Assembly: GCA_001986395.2 (NCBI GenBank)
Contig: MQVO02000011.1
Coordinates: 806,001-870,000, forward strand
DNA: 64,000 nucleotides
Reading direction: 5' to 3'
Source: Irpex lacteus
Lineage: Eukaryota > Basidiomycota > Agaricomycetes > Polyporales > Irpicaceae
Part shown: positions 23,222 through 34,124 of the stretch, piece after piece
Layout: every line of letters starts with the position of its first letter
Numbering within the stretch: position 1 is the stretch's first letter
Notes under the pieces: model-generated
What the model was told of the DNA's origin: nothing
Database searches by the model: none
The model's input: the letters and a program-made list of their open reading frames with translations, nothing else
Program-made: the position numbers and the translations under genes

Positions 23222-25042
23222 ATGGGCACCCAACCAAGATTCTCCGTAGCTATCATGTATGTACTATCTACTCTAATACATCATTTCTCAGCAACCTGAC
23301 CCCATGTGCCAGTGGCGGCGGCATAGGGGGCTTTGCTTTCGCCATCGCTTTAGGAAAGACAGGTGCTCCAGTGGACATCGACATTTATGACAGTGAACAG
23401 GATCTCAACCAGATCGGTGCTGGCATTGGCTTTTGGCCACGCGCATGGGAGATTATGAAGATACTGGGCCTCGAGGAGTCTCTCTCAAACGCAAACACTA
23501 ACGCGTATGCGGGTGAGCTGGGCAACGAAATCCTTTGACGCACATTGACTGAGATTCTGGAATAGAGAAGGGCATTTCCTACTATAAGGGAGATCAAGAG
23601 GGCTTGTTTCTTTGCGGACAGGTGCAAGGTATGTTCTTATCAACTGATTATAGGCGGAGTAACGGTTTGACCGCATTATCTGATAATGCGTACGCAGGGC
23701 CCACAAGAATATATCACCGAACACAATTTCTCAGTACACTTCAGAGTCATTTCTCCCCAAACACCCGGATACACTACAGAAAGCGTCTGGTCTCTTACGA
23801 GGATGCCGCACCGGATCCTGTCGTTCTACATTTCGCAGATGGGACTCACGCAAAGTGTGATCTGGTGATTGGTGCTGACGGCACGAAATCCGCTGTGCGG
23901 AAAGCCATGTTTGAGAGCTTGGCCTCGAAGGCGCAAGATGAAGCACAAGCACGAGAATATCTCTCGCACGTGGATGCAAAGTGGTCGGGATTCGTTATGT
24001 ACCGCGCTTTAGTCCAGACAGATGTGCTAAAGGAGGAGTTTCCCGATCATGTCGGTCTGGACAGAACAACATTCGTACGCACCAGTTATACAATTTCTGT
24101 GCCATTAATTGCTGATCAAAACGTTTATATGCAGTTTCTGGGGAAGCAACGGGTGAGTATCAGACTCTCGATGCCACCTCCGATCGTTCACACTCTCGTG
24201 AAAGGGCATCATATGTTCACCAATATCTCAAGGACTCTTGGTCAACGTTGGGGCCTACATGATTCATTATAATCGTCGAGGTACAATCTTCGAAGGCGAA
24301 TGGTTCAGTCAGGCATCACCCCGAGAAGAAGAGGAAGAGATCGTCGCTCCATTCGCCCATTGGGACGACCAAGCCCTTGTACTATTACAGGTAATATCAC
24401 CTTCGTACCGTATCTTTGCACAAGTGACGAGCGGCGGCCATCCTGCATTACTCAGAATATGAAAGGTGCTACCAAGTGGGTGGGCAACGAAGTACGTGGA
24501 CTACCGACGTATGTATCTGGCCGGGTGGCGCTTTTAGGCGATGCGGTGAGTCTTGAGCATCTTCCAGCCTCGATGACTTACATTGCTCACATCCTTTATC
24601 GGACTTTAATTCAAGGCGCACGCTATGGTGCCTTGTCTGGGCACCAGCGCGAACCAAGCACTTGAGGTGAGTTTACATTCATAAGCATGGAGGTCTTATT
24701 TACACCCTCTAGGATGGCTTCTTCCTTGCCACTCTCCTTGGCCAACCCGAAGTACAGCTCTCGAACATCAACACAGCTCTACAAGTCTATGACGAAGTTC
24801 GAAGACCATTCACACAGCGCATACAAGAACTTTCATACGAAGCCGGCGCAATTCTCTTGCTTGGCAATTCTCGTATGAACGCATACTCCGCCGAAGACAG
24901 TGTTGAAGGTAAAATCCCTGAGAATGTACTGCAAGAGCAGATAGTTACGGATATGACGGCCGTCCTTGAGTGGCAGTGGACCACAAGCTTGAGGCCAGAT
25001 ATCACATTAGCACTACAGAAACTGAGGGACGCGTTAGCTTAG
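23222..25042 (+). CDS. FAD-dependent monooxygenase, salicylate hydroxylase-like, copy 2 (diverged)
   Basis: Exon 1 (from ATG 23222) encodes MGTQPRFSVAII. The next exon gives GGGIGGFAFAIALGKTGAP and DIDIYDS, the Rossmann FAD site. Central motif: IGADGTKSAVR. C-terminal motif: GRVALLGDA, then AHAMVPCLGTSANQALE. In the sister copies the last part reads MTP..ASGAGQAVE, so this copy has lost the usual GAGQ sequence of the loop next to the flavin. The segment after the second exon (SYYKGDQEGLFLCGQVQ) is also more divergent. Reading frame and splice sites still look intact through the stop at 25040-25042, so it is expressed-type coding sequence and not an obvious pseudogene. It may have changed substrate or lost normal oxidase chemistry. 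SurE-like gene 1 follows on the same strand. Confidence 0.85.
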
Positions 25043-25503
25043 CGGGATGGATTTCTTTTGGAGTACTTGTACAAAACTTTCATCTGCTTCATTTGTAGCT
25101 ATGGTGGTCATGCATACCTTTCATGCACTTGCCTTGTTACTTTCCTATACGGCGCTGGTCGCATCTTATGATTCTTATCACATGCGTGCGGCGGTCTCGG
25201 TGATTGCGCATGCATCAGTCGCTTCCTCCTCTCTCTTTCGTTCTTCCATCTCACTGCGTTACCACGCAGCACATTGGCACTGCAATCCTTCCATCAAAAC
25301 ATGGCATGCTCTCTGACACTTCGCGTTGCTGGTTCCAAGCCTAAAGACAAAATCCGAGGAACGTGCCACTTCTGAGACAGCTATAACTCGGGTCATGATA
25401 TGCTACGCGACATCTGCGACTCCCTGCTTTTTGGATCCGCTGGACATAGTTCGTTCAAGCTCTGCACTCCTTTATACTTGTCTTTGAGCTCTGCTGTCGA
25501 CTA
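25043..25503. other. Intergenic region between monooxygenase 2 and SurE-like gene 1
   Basis: The two genes are in tandem. No gene is supported in this stretch. It should hold the promoter of the SurE-like gene. Confidence 0.5.
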
Positions 25504-26687
25504 TGACTACCCTTTCCTTCGTTCTTTTGGCTTCTCTCGTCGCTCTCGTCCAGACGCAGAAGATCGTACTCACCAATGACGACGGATGGGCTGAAGCTCA
25601 GATTCGAGCCCAATTTGATGAGCTCGTAAATGCTGGCTATGAGGTGCGTTGTTAGTATTCTGTGCGCTGTTCGTCACTGATAAGAATACATGCAAAGACT
25701 ATCCTATCCGCCCCAGCTATTAACCAGTCTGGAAGGGGGTCATTATCTGTCCCTGCGATCCCTCTATTGGTCCCATGCGTGTACAACTCTTGCAAGATTG
25801 GGTCTCCAGCCCAAGGATTTAACCAAACCGATCGTCAGTCTATTTTTCTGCACCATTTTTTGCGTATATGCGCGTATTGATCACTCGAGAACCAAAACAG
25901 CGCGTCTGAACTACGTCAATGCTGCTCCGTAAGTTCTAGTGTTGTTAGCGTTACATTTACCAGCATATATTGACATGACTCTTCCAGCTCTGACGCTGCG
26001 CACTATGGGATCAATACGCTCGCACCAGCCGCCTGGGGTACGAAGCCGGACCTGGTAGTTAGTGGACCCAACATCGGCTATAACGCAGGAATTGAGATTC
26101 TGCTTTCCGGGACAGTGTACGCCTTTCACCAGTCCTAGTAAATAGTACGCACACTGAACTCTCTTCACATGCATAGTGGAGCAGCGTCTCGCTCGATTTT
26201 GGAAGGCACTCCGGCTGTATCTTTCTCTGGTTCCGACGCGAGCAACAAGCGCGAAGCTTGGACTGACCTTGTCACCGCACCCACGAGCCCAAGCATCGTC
26301 GCTGTACGCGCATATTCGAAACTCACTACGACCTTCCTCAAGACGCTCTTTGCCCAACCGAATGCTGACACAGAGCTTCTGCCCAACACTACTCTCGTCA
26401 ACGTGAACTATCCGCCCATTACATCGAATTGCTCTGCCACGCCTGAGACCATCAAATGGGTCTTGGCGCGTGCCTATTCACCCATCATTGAGTGGAAGGG
26501 CAAGGACGTCTCGACTTGCGGCAACAATGGTCAGCTTCCTCTTGCTACCGACGTCTTAGGCAAGACCTCTGGATGCTATGCTACTGTCACGGTATTGAAC
26601 GCAAACACGAAGGGGGATGCTACGAGCGACGTGCAGGCGGATGTGCTACAGAGGCTGGCGGGTCTTGGGTTCAGCTGTGCTTCTTGA
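25504..26687 (+). CDS. SurE-like 5'/3'-nucleotidase, predicted secreted, copy 1
   Basis: SurE proteins are metal-dependent phosphatases acting on nucleotides and related substrates. The ATG at 25504 gives a hydrophobic signal-like N-terminus (MTTLSFVLLASLVALVQTQ), followed at once by the metal-binding KIVLTNDDGW. Next come LSAPAINQSG with the conserved serine, VVSGPNIGYNAG with the conserved Asn, and SGTVGAASRSI. The C-terminal part includes TTLVNVNYP and ends FSCAS at 26685-26687. Five exons join in frame, with introns starting near 25644, 25834, 25930 and 26119. All SurE active-site motifs are present. Fungal secreted SurE-like proteins of about 300 residues are common in basidiomycetes; the role here is unknown. 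A second copy lies at 59337-60551 on the other strand. Confidence 0.88.
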
Positions 26688-27704
26688 TTTTGTTGGCGGT
26701 GCCCTCCCAAGCTACACTTTAGGATACCCTTAATGCTACTCATGAAGTATTCATCTACTATTGCCTCTACAACGCACAAGAGTTCCCGCGTATTGCGTGG
26801 TAACATACCCTCCAACTCAAACATGTAGGTCCTGTCAGCCTGAGCGAACATATCGGAGGTACGTCATTCGCAAGCGTAGAAATATATTCTAAAGCTTCCA
26901 GAGACCATCAGACACGTATTTCTACGCATTATAGAGATGAATGAATTAAAATACAGGCAACCAGTACCGCAATCAGACCCTTGGACGTCGGCGTACAAAG
27001 TCAACCAACGTCGGGAGGCCACTCTCCCACGCTACGCCACAACAAATAAGCGCAAATATGCCCGACGCGTCGGTTGATCCGTTTATTTGGACAAATAACG
27101 CGCTGTTGGCTGACATACCTCCCAAATATGGAAGCAATATGTCCAAATCGGGACTCTTTCTACGAATCACAGAAGCAACTTCAAGTCACCCTCCAAAACG
27201 TATATATAGAGGGCCGTTTCTGCCCATGGTTGGTTCTTCAGGCTCTCGCCTCTTCCCCCTCGACAACTAAGCCCCTCCCCCAGGTGAGCATTTCCACTCA
27301 CTTATGTCCTCAACGTCGTGTTTAACACTCTCCTCGCCACATAGCTCTACCTCCAAGTCGACGTTGCAGTCGTCGTGAAGACCAACAACAGGACACAGGC
27401 CTATCCTGGCTCGACTTGCTAGACGACCCCGATATTCGACTTACTAGGCGACCCCCGACAACTCTTGGCGACACTGTTCAACGACTGCTCTGTGGTTGTG
27501 TCTTAGATCTGGGGTTCTGTCTCGTGTTCGTGTTATGTTCGACTTTCCGCGGCAAGAACTCAAGGCTCAGGACGCCAAGCTTCAAGACCGACCTCGGTTC
27601 GACAACGACTCGACACCCTCAAGTTACTTGTTTTGACTCGGAAATGTGCTCTGTTTTTAGTTTTCTCCCCCATTCCCCTCCCTCTTCATTTTCTCTCGAA
27701 GGAC

Positions 27705-27772
27705 GAGCGCGGACCTTTACGTGGTCTTCGGGATAAGTACCTGCCGCAAGGTGGGGAAACCAACACGCGCTC
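27705..27772 (+). repeat. Foldable terminal segment, copy 2 (B1 unit 1)
   Basis: 68 nt. Terminal stem GAGCGCG/CGCGCTC intact; GACC/GGTC hairpin intact; the inner hairpin is CCTGCC/GGTGGG, which pairs only as RNA with two G-U wobbles. Confidence 0.8.
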
Positions 27773-28158
27773 ATTGTATCACAGTCACCCTTCTTTAGGT
27801 GAGTATTTCTTTCCTTTATCTCCTTCAACATCGTGTTTAACTCTCTCCTCACCATGTAGCTCTAACCCCGAGTCGACGTTGAAGTCGTCGTGAAGACCAA
27901 CGACAGGACACAGGCCCACACAGTGGTTCGACTTACTAGGCGACCTCCGACATTCGGCTCTTGGCGATACACTTCGACGTTGCTCTGTGGTTGTGTCTTA
28001 GATCTGGGATGACTGGTTCGTGTTATGTTCGGCTTTCCGCGGCAAGACTTCACCGACCTCGACAACACCTCGACACCCTCAAGTCTCTTGATCTAGGATG
28101 TGCTCTGTTTTTTGTTTACTCCCCCATTCCCCTCCCTCTTCATTTTCTCTCGAAGGAT

Positions 28159-28227
28159 GAGCGCGGACCTTTACGTGGTCTTCGGGATAAGTACCCGTCT
28201 CATCGGCGGGGAAACCAACACGCGCTC
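28159..28227 (+). repeat. 69-nt foldable terminal segment, copy 3 (B1 unit 2)
   Basis: Terminal stem intact. The inner hairpin is CCCGTC against GGCGGG, again a wobble change relative to the consensus CCCGCC. Confidence 0.8.
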
Positions 28228-28614
28228 CTTGTATCAATGAGCCGCCTCTGTTTAGATGAGTACTTCTCTCTTCCATCTTTCTTAATATCGTGTCTAACTC
28301 CCCTTTCCCCTATAGGCTCACTCAGTCGACGGTACGGCCGTCGTGAAGACCAACGACAGGACACAGGCCCACACTGGTTCGACTACTAGGCGACCTCCGA
28401 CATACGACTCTTGGCGACACTCCTCGACGTTGCTCTGGGGATGGTTGTGTCTAGATCTAGGGGACTGTTCGTGTTAGTGTTCGACTTCTCTCCAGTGGCA
28501 AGACCTCAACCTTCAAGATCCCAAGCTTCAAGACCGACAGCCTCAAGTTTCTTGATCTAGAGTGTGCTCTGTTTTTAGTATTCTCCACCTTTCCCCTCCC
28601 TCTCTATTTCGTCC

Positions 28615-28666
28615 CTTCGCTGGTACCTCGCATGTTCCTTGGGGGCCATGCGACGTGTCAGCGAAG
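28615..28666 (+). repeat. 20-bp-stem hairpin at the end of B1
   Basis: Arms CTTCGCTGGTACCTCGCATG and CATGCGACGTGTCAGCGAAG pair along almost their whole length around a 12-nt loop. It lies 16 nt before the last 69-nt segment, as in B2 and B3. It is absent from the inner units. Confidence 0.85.
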
Positions 28667-28682
28667 CCCTTTCTCGAAGGAT

Positions 28683-28751
28683 GAGCGCGGACCTCTTCGT
28701 GGTCTTCGAGACGAGTACCCGCCAATAAGGCGGGGAAACCAACACGCGCTC
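28683..28751 (+). repeat. 69-nt foldable terminal segment, copy 4 (end of B1)
   Basis: Terminal stem intact; CCCGCC-AATAA-GGCGGG inner hairpin intact. The first hairpin has a changed loop (TCTTCGT in place of TTTACGT) with an unchanged GACC/GGTC stem. Confidence 0.85.
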
Positions 28752-28969
28752 TTTTCAACGTAGATACTTAGAGACTTCTGTAAGCTATGTGGAACATATA
28801 TTCATCTTTGCATAATACCTTCAATTCGATCCCGACGGCGTCCGAGTCTGATCCTGAGGGACTTTGACCGTAAGCGCTAGAAGTCCCTTCTCTCGCTCGT
28901 TCTTCCATCTTCCCGCGACTTTGTACTCAGTGAATATCCCAAATTAAAGCACTGATGAACGTATATCGG

Positions 28970-31045
28970 GATGTGACACCCTGCGGCGATGTATTACACG
29001 TAGAGCCGCAGACCTGAAAGACTCCCCGCTCTCGAAGAACGCGCCCTCAGGCTGACTGAGATCATCTCGGATACCGAGGCGGCATTGCCATATTAAGGTC
29101 ATCCCGCCTCGGATTCCGCACTCTACAACACATATAAACCTCCCTCGGCTGACAAGAAACGTCACCTCTATTCTCCTTCTGACCACCTTGTCCTTCTTCG
29201 GCTCTCGTCCCGAGGGCCAGCCCCTCCCCTCAAGCTTCGATACAGGTCCTCCCATGCGCGCTGCAGTGTCCCACAAGACCACCTAGGACGAAGATATCAG
29301 GCCTACGCGCCCAGGACGTTGGGTATACTCGAGGTATGGTTGAGGTCATGTTGTGAGACGCGTCGTTAGGGGAGTCATGACCCTGCTTGACCGACGTGCT
29401 CTCCTACATGCTCTTCAGCCTTTCATATGTATCTATTCATATTAGTATGCATCTACGTTGACGTTCCTTCTTCCCCTGATAGTATCCGAGGCGTCGCTGG
29501 CTGGCTATTGTGGCTCGGGTGTGTATAGGTTGGGGAGGAGGCTGGACAGGCGAGACTGAGGGCTGATCACCCAAGGACGTCGAGTTTGGTTCAGCCGTGT
29601 TTGACGTTGAGTTCATTGTTCATCAAGACTGTCCATCCATCACTCTATACGTTACTCACCTTTTTTCTACTTCCTTTTCCCCCGTAGGAGGCCAGGAGGT
29701 TGCGTCGGTGCTGCAAGACATGAAGACCATAGAGCCGACGGGTATATCATACTGGTACGCCGGTTAAGCAGCTTCGAGGGCTACCATGAACCCAACTCCT
29801 GCTTCCGGATCTCTCTTTGTATTTCCCTTGTCTGTCTGCCATCCGTGCTACTCATCTTTGTACAACCACAGATTCCCCAAGCTGATCGCCGCGGTGCTTC
29901 AATCGTACAAGATCTCAAGACCTTACCGGAGCCGAAGGACGTTCCAGGTATATCGCACGAGTAGTTTCGAGGGGTACCATGACCCCAACTCCTACTTACT
30001 CTGCGATCATTCTCCTCTCGACGCCTCGTTACTTCTCCGCGCTACTCAGCTTCTTTCCCTTTTAGAGCTCAAGCGAGTGTCGTTATTTAAGACCAGGTAT
30101 GTGAATCTATGTGCCCTTCGGTTTCTCTTCAAAGTGGCTGACACACATATCTCTTACAGTGCGGGAAACTCGAAGTCGCGTGCAGTGTCTCAAGTCCAGA
30201 GAGAAGACCCAGAGCCGACGGATGGATATAGACACAGTAAGCCGTATGGCAGTTTCGAGGGTGTCATGAACCCAACTCCTGCCAACGGGTATCTCTTCCT
30301 TTGCTCTTTTTCATGTGGTTTGAGCGCGGGCCGCTCTACTTGTCTCACCTCTTTCCCCCTTGCGTTTACTAGTAGCAGGTCCTTGCAAAGGTTCGAAGGT
30401 ATGTCCGATGTCCTTCACCATCACCGTGACTCTATTCGCTGATGTACCATCGTTTAGGTCGCTCACGGTGCCTGAAGACAGAACATCCATTCCCGAACCG
30501 ACGGACGCTAGAGTACTACATAGTAAGCAGGGTGGATAGTTTCGAGGGCTACCATGGGCTCAACTCCTGTTCCCCTGTGTTTCTCCCTATATTTCTTTCT
30601 CCATCGGGGCATCAGCTGCCATATACACTCATCTATCTTCTTTTTTGTTTATAGAATCTACCGCAACCGTTGAGCGTCGCGTTGGCTAGGCGGTTTGTAT
30701 ACGGTTCCGTTGTAGGAGACACTGTCCGGCTTTCGCTGAGGGCTGATCACCCAAGGATGCGAATGTCGGCGGCGAGGTGGTATGCCACCTGGGACATGTA
30801 ACAATGTCGACTAAACTAACCTTATCCTTTTGTTCGCTCAGATCCGACGCGGTACTGGACATTGGGAGTAAAGGCAGGGATGATTGCGAAGTCCGAAGGT
30901 GGAGGCCTGGCCAGCCTCCAACTTCGTGCTTCGTACTTGTCTCCTGGTCAGCCTTCCACTCCATGCTCCGTACTTGACTCCTGTCTTGAGGGCGAATAGA
31001 GTAACTCCCGGTTGTTCGGGTCTCTAACGAGTTCTAACCTACCTA
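28970..31045 (+). mobile_element. Repeat element C1, with four diverged exon-like tandem units
   Basis: It matches C2 (40270-42345) in reverse. Near its left end is a CCGAGGCGG...CCGCCTCGG inverted repeat and a CATATAAA box (29131-29138). Four units follow. Each has a pyrimidine tract and AG, an exon-like block of about 70 nt ending near GAGCCGACGG, a GTATAT-type donor, and the conserved TTCGAGGGCTACCATGAACC block at about 29773, 29965, 30254 and 30541. The right part has an AGGTGG/CCACCT hairpin (about 30775-30790). In one frame the blocks give related peptides ending EPTG, EPKD, EPTD and EPTD, but no long open frame spans them. The function is unknown; a non-coding spliced transcript or a decayed repeat-exon gene are both possible. 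Confidence 0.65.
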
Positions 31046-32370
31046 CACATCGGAGGGTCAGCATATTTTGCCTGGTTCATCACCACGTTACCGTGTTCAA
31101 CTTGGTGTCTTGTCTTCGCGAGGTTGAAGCCATGTTCGCTGATCCACGATTCTAGTGGCGCTTGTCATAGACTGAGACTGGCACTCTCCATGCTAGAGCA
31201 TCTCACGAGTCTCTACGTTCACGACGCCGATTTCGAATCTAATTAGTATGTGGTTGCCGGACTTGCTGCAGCCGAGGCTGGGTGCTCTGCGTTTTGCGAG
31301 CCTCGTTGACCCATACGAAGCCTACACAGCACTTTCTATGGCTAGTACATCCACCTTCACTTTCTGATGATAGGCCGGAGGAAGTGCAACTACGTGGTGA
31401 GTATCCCTGTGTGCAAGTGAGTATGTCTGATCGTATTGGTGGCAGAGTCTAGTTAGCGCCTTGCTCGCAACGTTGCGAGAAACATACAAGCCTCAGTAGA
31501 TGAACACATACATATCATGATCCAGTGCTTACCTTCTTGCAATAATCATTGGCACACTTGCAGCGGTGCGCTTCATATGTCGGCGCTATTCGCCCGAACC
31601 GCAATATCTACTTATGTCTGACGGTCAATGGAATCTGGATCTACGTGCACTTTTGCTTTTGCTCTCTTTCACCAGCCTTCGCTCATGATCACAACGACCT
31701 CGACCTCGCACAACTTGTATGGAACGCACTTGTATTCGGGACACTAAACAACACCTGAGCATCTGAATGTACACGGGCTAGAGCCAGGTTCACCGAAGGA
31801 CACTGGTCAGTGGTCACGCATATGACCTCGTCGGTCGCACTTCTTATCAACGTCGCACGCTGCACGTTGCGAGTGTCTGAGATGGGGGGATAGACTGCGG
31901 GGATAGATTTCTGCTGGATTACGTATGGTCGCCGAGGTGTGGGAGGTACGCACCGAGTTTCTTGCGCACGAAGACAGGTCTCGAGGACGTTCACAAGGTC
32001 ATCTTGGTGGTGATTAGGGACATGATGAGGGTGCAACGACTACATTACTGGGCTCGCCACCGCGCTCATCGACGTCGAGAGCGTTGTGTGGAATAAATGG
32101 ACGTCGTCGGCGATGAAAACCCCCGCAGAGGCTTGCTCGAAAGAAGACTAGCGTGGGCGCGGTGGCAATGGGCCCTGGGGGTCCGTGCACCAGGTAAAAG
32201 CACGTGATGTGTTGATGGATTACCATAGCAGGCAGGCCACTTTCCCACCCGCCAAGGAGCAAAAAGCCGCGCCATGCGTGGGCAGAGGGGCTCAGTCGCA
32301 GGCAAGCCCAATCCCTCACCCAGCACCAAAAGCACAAATCCGTCTCTGCCCAAGCTCACCGCACGCCCGC
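31046..32370. other. Intergenic region before NHP6
   Basis: No gene is supported. Up to about 31310 the sequence is still recognisable as the inverted counterpart of 40160-40270, including a CGAGGCT/AGCCTCG hairpin near 31270-31302. The rest appears unique. Confidence 0.5.
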
Positions 32371-32688
32371 CCATTATTTTATATTCCCCCCTCGCCAGAG
32401 CCCTCGTCCCCTACGCTCGCTGTTGATATACGTGTCGTTCGTTGCTAAAGGTGCGTTCCGCTCATCGATTGCCCCATGCTCGCCGTCGTCGCCGACATCG
32501 AGGGCGGGCACACACCCCGCACTCAGCAGTGAGCGCGGCTGAAGCGCCTTACGCGCCGCGTCGCACTTTCGTGTCTCGACGCGTTCCTCGCCTCTCTTTG
32601 GCCTCTCGGGGCTGCGACGGGCTGTGTTTTGTCGTTTGACACGTAGAGAGAGGTGTGCTGACGCGTGGTGCTTGTTGGGTTTTTACAG
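32371..32688 (+). promoter_or_regulatory. NHP6 core promoter and probable 5'-UTR intron
   Basis: A TTATTTTATATT box lies near 32376. A likely donor AAAG/GTGCGT near 32450 pairs with the acceptor TTTTTACAG that ends directly before the ATG at 32689, suggesting a non-coding first exon and an intron of about 240 nt in the 5' UTR. Confidence 0.5.
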
Positions 32689-33591
32689 ATGCCGAAGGAA
32701 GCTACCAAGTCCACCAGGGTGAGTTGTATGCGTTTTGTTCGACTCGTGCGGGGGAGCTGGTCGTTTTCATCGTTGTGTCGGGCGTCGAGGAGGTCGCTGA
32801 GAAGCTGGGGTGGTTCGAATTCCAACATGGGGCGTATCGATGGGGTCGAATCACCTACCCATGGCAGATAAGCCTCGGGGTGGCCTATAGGGCGCATATA
32901 TGCGACCTGGGTGACTCGGACGGGTTGGGAAGCGATAGAAACAGCGCATATAACGTGTGGGAGTACGTCGTCAACGTGCGACACGTTGATCAAGCGTCAA
33001 TTTCCGTTTCAGCGGATATATGCGCGCATCGTCGTTCCTTCGCAGCTCGCATGCGCATACATGCACATATATGCATCTGCTTTCATGTAGTTGTATCGCC
33101 ACACCCCACTAGTCGTCAGTATTTTCAACTTCAGGGTGCTAACCTCCAGTCCATCTAGTCCCGCAAGACCGAGAAGGCTGAGAAGCCTGCCACTCGTGGC
33201 AAGGCCAAGAAGGACCCCAAAGCACCGAAACGTGCCCTCTCGGCGTACATGTTCTTCAGCCAGGACTGGCGGGAGCGTGTCAAGGCTGAGAACCCCGATG
33301 CCGGGTTCGGAGAGATTGGCAAGTTGCTCGGTGCCCGATGGAAGGAGCTGAGCGACGAGGAGAAGAAGGTTCGTTTCTTGGTCCTGGCAAAATCAACGGA
33401 CTATATGCTGACGATGCTGTTGTAGCCGTACATCGAGCAGGCTGCGAAAGACAAGGATCGTGCTGAGCAGCAGAAGAAGGATTACGATGTATGTGTGCTT
33501 TACTGCTTGGAAGTGGCCCTCAACTAACGTTTGTGTGTAGAACAAGGCCAATGGCAGCGGCAGCGGTGGCGATGAGGAGGACGACGAGTAA
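32689..33591 (+). CDS. NHP6: Non-histone chromosomal protein 6 (single HMG-box)
   Basis: This is a small nuclear HMG-box protein that bends DNA and assists FACT and TATA-dependent transcription. Four exons: 32689-32718, 33159-33368, 33426-33488 and 33541-33591, giving 117 residues. The N-terminus is basic ([18 protein letters not shown]). The HMG box starts [20 protein letters not shown] and continues [19 protein letters not shown] and [20 protein letters not shown], followed by a short acidic tail (GGDEEDDE). The length is close to that of yeast Nhp6. The first coding intron (32719-33158) is 440 nt, far longer than the other introns here, and contains runs of alternating purine and pyrimidine such as TATATGCGCGCAT. 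The gene is followed by the sterol-binding protein gene on the same strand. Confidence 0.95.
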
Positions 33592-34124
33592 ACGTCCCCT
33601 CATCGATCTTCCTGGACGACTCTTCCTTTTTCCGTCTTTGCGTCTCTGACTGATAGCGTCCGTCTGTATATTCTACGATTCCCCGCGCACCACTCCGCCC
33701 TTCCTCGTCGAACACTGTCTCCTTCCCCTGCACCCTGCCCTCCCTGTTTCTGTTAATGGTACTGTAGAAGTAGAAAGCGGGGCCCAAGTGACGAGGTAGC
33801 AATGGGTGGACATGGTTTGCGCGTATACTCGATTCGACTCGACTCTGTGTCTCTGTCTGTGGCCTGTCCTGTTCGTTGCTCAAAGATATATTATTTATCG
33901 ATTTTCTATTCGAATTACTTGAGAAGTGTCGTCATACGCGTCTATCAGCCGCCCTTACGCGAGATTGAGTTTCCAGCCAGATCATCCAGCCAAAGTGCTC
34001 CTTGCTTTCATACCTCCACCATCCAGCACTGTAACCAGCAAGCTTCGTCGTCGTCGTAAGAAACAGCGTGATCGCCACCGCCAACAACATCTGTAAAGAG
34101 TATATATAACAAGAACAAGTAGTC
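33592..34124 (+). other. Intergenic region between NHP6 and the oxysterol-binding protein gene
   Basis: It contains the NHP6 3' UTR and the promoter of the next gene. TATATATAAC at 34101-34110 lies only 15-24 nt before the start codon, too close for a normal TATA-driven start unless transcription begins further upstream. Confidence 0.5.

Larger units (their letters stand above)
26974..28751 (+). mobile_element. Repeat element B1 (three tandem units)
   Basis: This is the long form of the A/B family. It starts at CAGACCCTTG (26974), has a near-palindrome TTATTTG-GA-CAAATAA, a TATA box (27201-27209) and a likely first splice donor CAG/GTGAGC near 27280. Three tandem units follow, each with an intron-like GTGAGT..TAG stretch, a conserved body with GACCAACGACAGGACACAGG, and a 69-nt foldable segment (27705-27772, 28159-28227, 28683-28751). 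The last unit also has the 20-bp-stem hairpin at 28615-28666. Frames are interrupted at different places in different copies, so I infer a non-coding transcript. It is the inverted counterpart of B2. Confidence 0.75.

Noticed and set aside
26974..28751. B elements as solo LTRs or Helitrons
   Set aside because: There are no TG..CA ends, no target duplication, no CTRR 3' end and no 5' TC that I can see.
28944..29282. A 112-codon minus-strand frame at the left end of C1
   Set aside because: It is antisense to the predicted C promoter, and the matching frame in C2 has a different length and sequence.
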